A DNA stretch of 64,000 bases, taken from NCBI GenBank assembly GCA_019694165.1, contig JAIBCL010000007.1, positions 186,001-250,000 on the forward strand, read 5' to 3'. The stretch comes from Verrucomicrobiaceae bacterium. Lineage in GTDB: Bacteria > Verrucomicrobiota > Verrucomicrobiia > Verrucomicrobiales > Verrucomicrobiaceae. The position numbers and the translations under genes were made by a program. A model generated the notes under the pieces. That model did not search any database. It was not told the DNA's origin and was given only the letters and a program-made list of their open reading frames with translations. Positions 61,130 through 64,000 of this stretch are shown here, piece after piece. Every line of letters starts with the position of its first letter. The first letter of the stretch is position 1.

Positions 61130-61333
61130 TCAGTCCTTCTGGAGCGAGGACGATTGCGCGCGGTCTGGCGCGGCTTTGGAAAAGTCAGCGAACAATCGAC
61201 CCTGGCGGCGCAATTCAGCTTCCAGTTTGCGCAAGGACTCGGTCATCCGCGCAAGCTCATAGCCGTCCTCGGCGGCGAGTTCCGTCTTGATACGACGAAT
61301 TTCATCAACGGGGTTTTCGAGAGGCGTGCTCAT
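61130..61333 (-). CDS. Putative antitoxin partner of the PIN protein, 67 aa
   Basis: Sequence 'MSTPLENPVDEIRRIKTELAAEDGYELARMTESLRKLEAELRRQGR' is typical of small charged proteins paired with VapC-like PIN toxins ('PVDEIRRIK...LAAE'). Its ATG overlaps the PIN stop by 4 bp. The order toxin then partner is reversed from the classical VapBC arrangement. It probably neutralises the PIN nuclease. Confidence 0.75.
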   Translation of the reverse strand: MSTPLENPVDEIRRIKTELAAEDGYELARMTESLRKLEAELRRQGRLFADFSKAAPDRAQSSSLQKD

Positions 61334-61809
61334 AGTTCAGGTGGCATGAGTTCGTTTGGCGTGACGATGACGGGCAGATCTAAACCGTGGGACCAACAGA
61401 CCCGCTGAAGGGCTTTTTCGTGCTCGCCGTTGTTGATGTGCGTGCAGTTCCAAGTGAGAAGAAAATCCATCGAGTGACTCGCAGCGACCGCTAAGTGCAT
61501 CGCATCAGCAGCTGCCTTGATGGGAATGAAACCAAGATTCAAAATCGCATCTCGAAGGCGAAGTGACTCGTCTGTGATGGGAAGGATCGTAAATGATGAG
61601 ATCGCCTCGAGCCGTGCCTTTGCCATTTCCGCATCGCCACGGGCGGCTTCGCGAATGACTTCTGGAGAGATGAAAATCTCGAAATCGTTCAAGCGTGCAT
61701 TCCACCAACGCTTGGTGCTGTTCTGCATGGCGATCGTCTCGGGCAGCTTGCCCGGACGGGCAGTCTGTACGCTGGGAACGGTCGTTTCCATGTAGAGGCG
61801 TGGTTTCAT
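61330..61809 (-). CDS. PIN-domain toxin (VapC-like), inside the suf operon
   Basis: 159 aa. The PIN fold begins 'MKPRLYMETTVPSVQTARPG' with an acidic active-site residue (E8, where most PIN proteins have Asp), continues 'FEIFISPEVIREAARGDAEMAKARLEAI', and has 'IPIKAAADAMHLAVAASHSMDFLLTWNCTHINN' with D102 and D115. The 'METTVPS' variant is a recognised PIN subgroup. Probably an RNA-cleaving toxin. The gene starts 10 bp after the sufC stop, so it is transcribed with suf. Confidence 0.85.
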   Translation of the reverse strand: MKPRLYMETTVPSVQTARPGKLPETIAMQNSTKRWWNARLNDFEIFISPEVIREAARGDAEMAKARLEAISSFTILPITDESLRLRDAILNLGFIPIKAAADAMHLAVAASHSMDFLLTWNCTHINNGEHEKALQRVCWSHGLDLPVIVTPNELMPPEL

Positions 61810-61819
61810 ACCAATGGTG

Positions 61820-62575
61820 CTAAGCCGCAGCCAGCTCTTCCTCTTTCAGCCAGTCGTAGCCCTTGGCTTCGAGTTCGAGGGCGAGTTCGCGTCCGCCACT
61901 GTGGACGATTTTGCCGTCCATGAGCACGTGGACGAAGTCGGGCTGGATGTAATTCAAAAGGCGCTGGTAGTGCGTGATGAGGAGGAAGCCGCGGTCGGGT
62001 GAGCGCATCGCATTCACGCCTCGGGCGACGATCTTCAGCGCGTCGATGTCGAGGCCGGAGTCGGTCTCGTCGAGCACGGCGTACTTCGGCTCTAGCATCA
62101 TGAGCTGGAGGATTTCATTGCGCTTTTTCTCACCGCCGGAGAAGCCTTCGTTCACGCTGCGGCTGGTGAAGGAGCGGTCCATCTCCAGAGCGTCCATGCG
62201 GGCGTAGAGTTCCTTGTAAAACTTGATTGCGTCGATGTCCTCGCCCTCGGGGAGACGCGCTTTTTTGGCGGCGCGGAGGAAGTTCGCGTTGCTCACGCCG
62301 GGAATCTCATGCGGATACTGGAAGGCGAGGAAAAGGCCGGCGCGCGCGCGGGCATCGACGCTGAGGTCGAGGAGATTCGTGCCGTCCAGCTCGACGCTGC
62401 CATCGGTGACCGCGTAGTCCTCATGACCGGCCATGACTTTGGACAGCGTGCTCTTGCCGGAGCCATTCGGACCCATGATGGCGTGGACTTCGCCGGGATT
62501 GATTTCGAGGGAGAGTCCTTTGAGGATTTCGCGATCCGGAAGGCCGGCGTGGAGGTTTTTGATGACGAGGGACAT
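61820..62575 (-). CDS. sufC: Fe-S cluster assembly ATPase SufC
   Basis: 251 aa from ATG 62575. ABC-type ATPase of the SufBCD scaffold. Walker A '[22 protein letters not shown]', Q-loop in '[17 protein letters not shown]', signature '[37 protein letters not shown]' with Walker B, and switch His in '[10 protein letters not shown]'. The segments '[11 protein letters not shown]' and '[13 protein letters not shown]' are specific for SufC over general ABC proteins. It is followed at 10 bp by the inserted PIN toxin gene. Confidence 0.97.
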   Translation of the reverse strand: MSLVIKNLHAGLPDREILKGLSLEINPGEVHAIMGPNGSGKSTLSKVMAGHEDYAVTDGSVELDGTNLLDLSVDARARAGLFLAFQYPHEIPGVSNANFLRAAKKARLPEGEDIDAIKFYKELYARMDALEMDRSFTSRSVNEGFSGGEKKRNEILQLMMLEPKYAVLDETDSGLDIDALKIVARGVNAMRSPDRGFLLITHYQRLLNYIQPDFVHVLMDGKIVHSGGRELALELEAKGYDWLKEEELAAA

Positions 62576-62627
62576 GCGGGGTGGGGAAGCTGGATTGGTG
62601 GAAACTTGGAATGATGGAATGGACGGA

Positions 62628-63101
62628 TCAGGCCTTGGCGGCGTGTTTGGCGGCGCACTCGGGGCAGACGCCGTGGATCGAGACATCGGCGCGGCTGACG
62701 CGGGCTCCGGCGGGGAGCTGCCAGAACTGCGCGGGGTCGAATGCCATCTCATGCGGGTGGGCGTCGCGGACCTTTCCGCAGGTGTCGCAGTGGAAATGGA
62801 CGTGCTCGTGGAGGTTGGCGCAGTAGCGGGTCTGCGAGCGCTCGACATGGACGGCCTTGATGAGGCCGCTGGAGGTGAGGTGGTCCAGGCAATTGTAAAC
62901 GGTGGCCAGAGAGATACTCGGCGACCGGTCCTTGACGCGATGGAGGATGTCGTAGGCGGTGGGGTGGTCGTTCGACTCGGCGAGGACTTGGAAGACCTCG
63001 CGTCGGTGCGGGGTGAGCCGGACGTCATTGGCACCCAGCACGGCCAGACGGCAGTCAAGGCCGGAGGGCTTTTGAGGCGGGCGGGGGGTGGAAGGCGGCA
63101 T
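62628..63101 (-). CDS. Fur-family transcriptional regulator (PerR/Fur type)
   Basis: 157 aa from ATG 63101. DNA-binding winged helix '[57 protein letters not shown]'; metal site '[22 protein letters not shown]' and a second cysteine pair in '[10 protein letters not shown]' forming the structural Zn site. It is the first gene of the suf run (52 bp before sufC), so it probably controls Fe-S assembly in response to iron or peroxide. The exact metal (Fe, Mn or Zn) cannot be read from the sequence. Confidence 0.92.
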   Translation of the reverse strand: MPPSTPRPPQKPSGLDCRLAVLGANDVRLTPHRREVFQVLAESNDHPTAYDILHRVKDRSPSISLATVYNCLDHLTSSGLIKAVHVERSQTRYCANLHEHVHFHCDTCGKVRDAHPHEMAFDPAQFWQLPAGARVSRADVSIHGVCPECAAKHAAKA

Positions 63102-63137
63102 GGCGAGCGGGCTTGGGTGTCGGGTTTTGAATTGGAA

Positions 63138-63152
63138 CAAGAATGATTCTAA
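63138..63152 (-). promoter_or_regulatory. PerR/Fur-box-like palindrome upstream of the regulator
   Basis: On the minus strand TTAGAATCATTCTTG (centre 63145) is a 7-1-7 dyad with perfect inner arms AGAAT-C-ATTCT, resembling the PerR box TTATAATNATTATAA. It is 36 bp upstream of the regulator ATG, as expected for an autoregulated suf operon promoter. It also lies in the shared gap with the divergent GNAT-like gene. Confidence 0.6.
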
Positions 63153-63286
63153 AGCAAGAGCTAATACGCTTGAAACTGATTGAGCAGACGCCTTCGACGT
63201 GGCGTTCCAAACTCACGGTTGCTGGCACGCGGCGGATGGTGGACAAGCTCGCAACTTTCGTCCCCCCACACACACCGCGCTCAAGC

Positions 63287-64000
63287 ATGAAGCTCCAGAT
63301 CGTCCGCTACGAAGAACGCCACATCCCCGCCGTCCGGCGGATGAACGAGCGTCTGGCTGCGGGCGGCGAGACCTGGCGTTTCCCCGAGCGCATTGCGAGC
63401 AACTGGCTGCCCGACTCGCCCGGCGAGGACATCATCGAGCAGTACTTTGTCGCAGAGGAAGGTGATGAAGTGCGTGGGGGCTGCATCCTTAAATGGCAGC
63501 CATTCTGGATAGAGGGGCGAATCGAGCGCGTCTGCACCCTCTACCTGCCGCTGTCCGAGGGCATCGTGAATCCAAAGTACCGGCTGCTTGGCCTCACGCT
63601 CATCCGCGATGCCCTGGCGCGAAACCCGCTGGCTTTCTGCCTCGGCATGGGAGGTGCCGCGCGCGCGCTGCCGCAGACGCTGAAGATGCTGGGCTGGCAG
63701 GTTCATGACATCCCTTTTTTCTTCCTGCCGCTGCGCGCGCGCGCTTTTCTCCGCAATCTCCAGCCGGTTCAAAACAAGACGTGGCTGCGTGTCGGCGCGC
63801 GTGTCGCATCAGCCACGGGCGCGGCGTCCCTCGGCCTCGCGCTGGTGAAGGCGCTCAAGCGCGCGCCGGCCGCCGCGAGGCTTGGCACGCGCTTCGATGT
63901 GGTGGAGTCCTTCGGCGAATGGGCCGATGACATCTGGGAGCACGCGCGATCCCGCTACAGCCTCTGCGCGGAGCGAACCCGCGCCTGCCAAAACCGGCTC
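63287..64000 (+). CDS. GNAT-like acyltransferase, partial (runs off right edge)
   Basis: 238 codons without a stop to the window end, from ATG 63287. It begins 'MKLQIVRYEERHIPAVRRMNERLAAGG', an N-terminal acyltransferase pattern, with 'YFVAEEGDEVRGGCILKWQPFWIEGRIERVCTLYLPLSEGIVNPKYRLLGLTLIRDALARNPLAFCLGMGG' (the acetyl-CoA-binding beta-strand and loop) and 'LPQTLKMLGWQVHDIPFFFLP'. Relatives occur in exopolysaccharide or cell-surface clusters. It diverges from the Fur-family gene. The C-terminal end is outside the window. Confidence 0.75.
   Translation, partial: MKLQIVRYEERHIPAVRRMNERLAAGGETWRFPERIASNWLPDSPGEDIIEQYFVAEEGDEVRGGCILKWQPFWIEGRIERVCTLYLPLSEGIVNPKYRLLGLTLIRDALARNPLAFCLGMGGAARALPQTLKMLGWQVHDIPFFFLPLRARAFLRNLQPVQNKTWLRVGARVASATGAASLGLALVKALKRAPAAARLGTRFDVVESFGEWADDIWEHARSRYSLCAERTRACQNRL

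Noticed and set aside
1-64000. CRISPR array, tRNA or rRNA genes
   Set aside because: No regularly spaced direct repeats, no cloverleaf-type T-loop motif in context, and no rRNA-like sequence were noticed; a covariance-model scan would be needed to exclude small tRNA genes.

Overview
The window is GC-rich, densely coding bacterial DNA that looks verrucomicrobial (Prosthecobacter/Verrucomicrobiaceae-like). The grounds are secreted sulfatases, a planctomycete/verrucomicrobia-type cytochrome c (PSCyt1)-WD40 protein in an operon with a DUF1501 protein, a BlaI/M56 pair, a PEP-CTERM-like protein, very long secreted Fn3-type proteins, and short palindromic repeats between genes. This assignment is inference; no rRNA, tRNA or CRISPR array was recognised.

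Layout. 1-7.3 kb (minus strand): a partial gene, two secreted proteins of unknown or putative outer-membrane type, a DUF1254/DUF1214 protein, a large arylsulfatase and a small EF-hand protein. 7.5-14.7 kb (minus): a lactonase-type propeller, then a three-gene operon read as PPC-domain protein, PSCyt1-WD40, DUF1501. 15.1-21 kb (plus): a 1547-residue PQQ-sugar-dehydrogenase/cytochrome-like giant and a secreted protein of unknown function. 21-27 kb: a structured intergenic element with a possible pseudoknot, a GrpB-type protein, a HGSNAT-like membrane acyltransferase, an MBL-fold exonuclease-like protein, yraN, rnhB and an SH3-type protein.

27.2-38.4 kb is the most interesting part. A BlaI repressor with two tandem operator-like palindromes is translationally coupled to an M56 (BlaR1-like) protease that carries a secretin-like C-terminus. 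Directly downstream is a complete Wadjet (JetABCD) plasmid/phage defence locus. It is unusual in three ways: a 71-residue protein resembling the N-terminus of JetA is coupled in front of jetA; a small-protein/nucleotidyltransferase pair (toxin-antitoxin or AbiE-like) sits between jetA and jetB; and a 136-bp inverted-repeat element lies between jetC and jetD.

38.5-46.4 kb: ynbC- and ynbD-like lipid-related genes, an SDR oxidoreductase, an SPFH/flotillin-type protein with an internal duplication, a PH-domain membrane protein and a small zinc-ribbon protein. 46.7-55.6 kb: a PrsW-like membrane protein, secreted proteins, a PQQ-repeat propeller, a PEP-CTERM-like protein, a methyltransferase, an ArfB-like release factor, a second sulfatase and a DUF2905 protein. 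55.7-58.1 kb: a nucleotidyltransferase fragment and an Fn3-repeat secreted protein.

58.2-63.2 kb is a Fe-S cluster assembly operon read leftwards as Fur-family regulator, sufC, [PIN toxin + partner], sufB, sufD. A toxin-antitoxin pair is lodged inside the suf operon, and a PerR/Fur-box-like palindrome lies just upstream of the regulator. A divergent GNAT-like gene runs off the right end.
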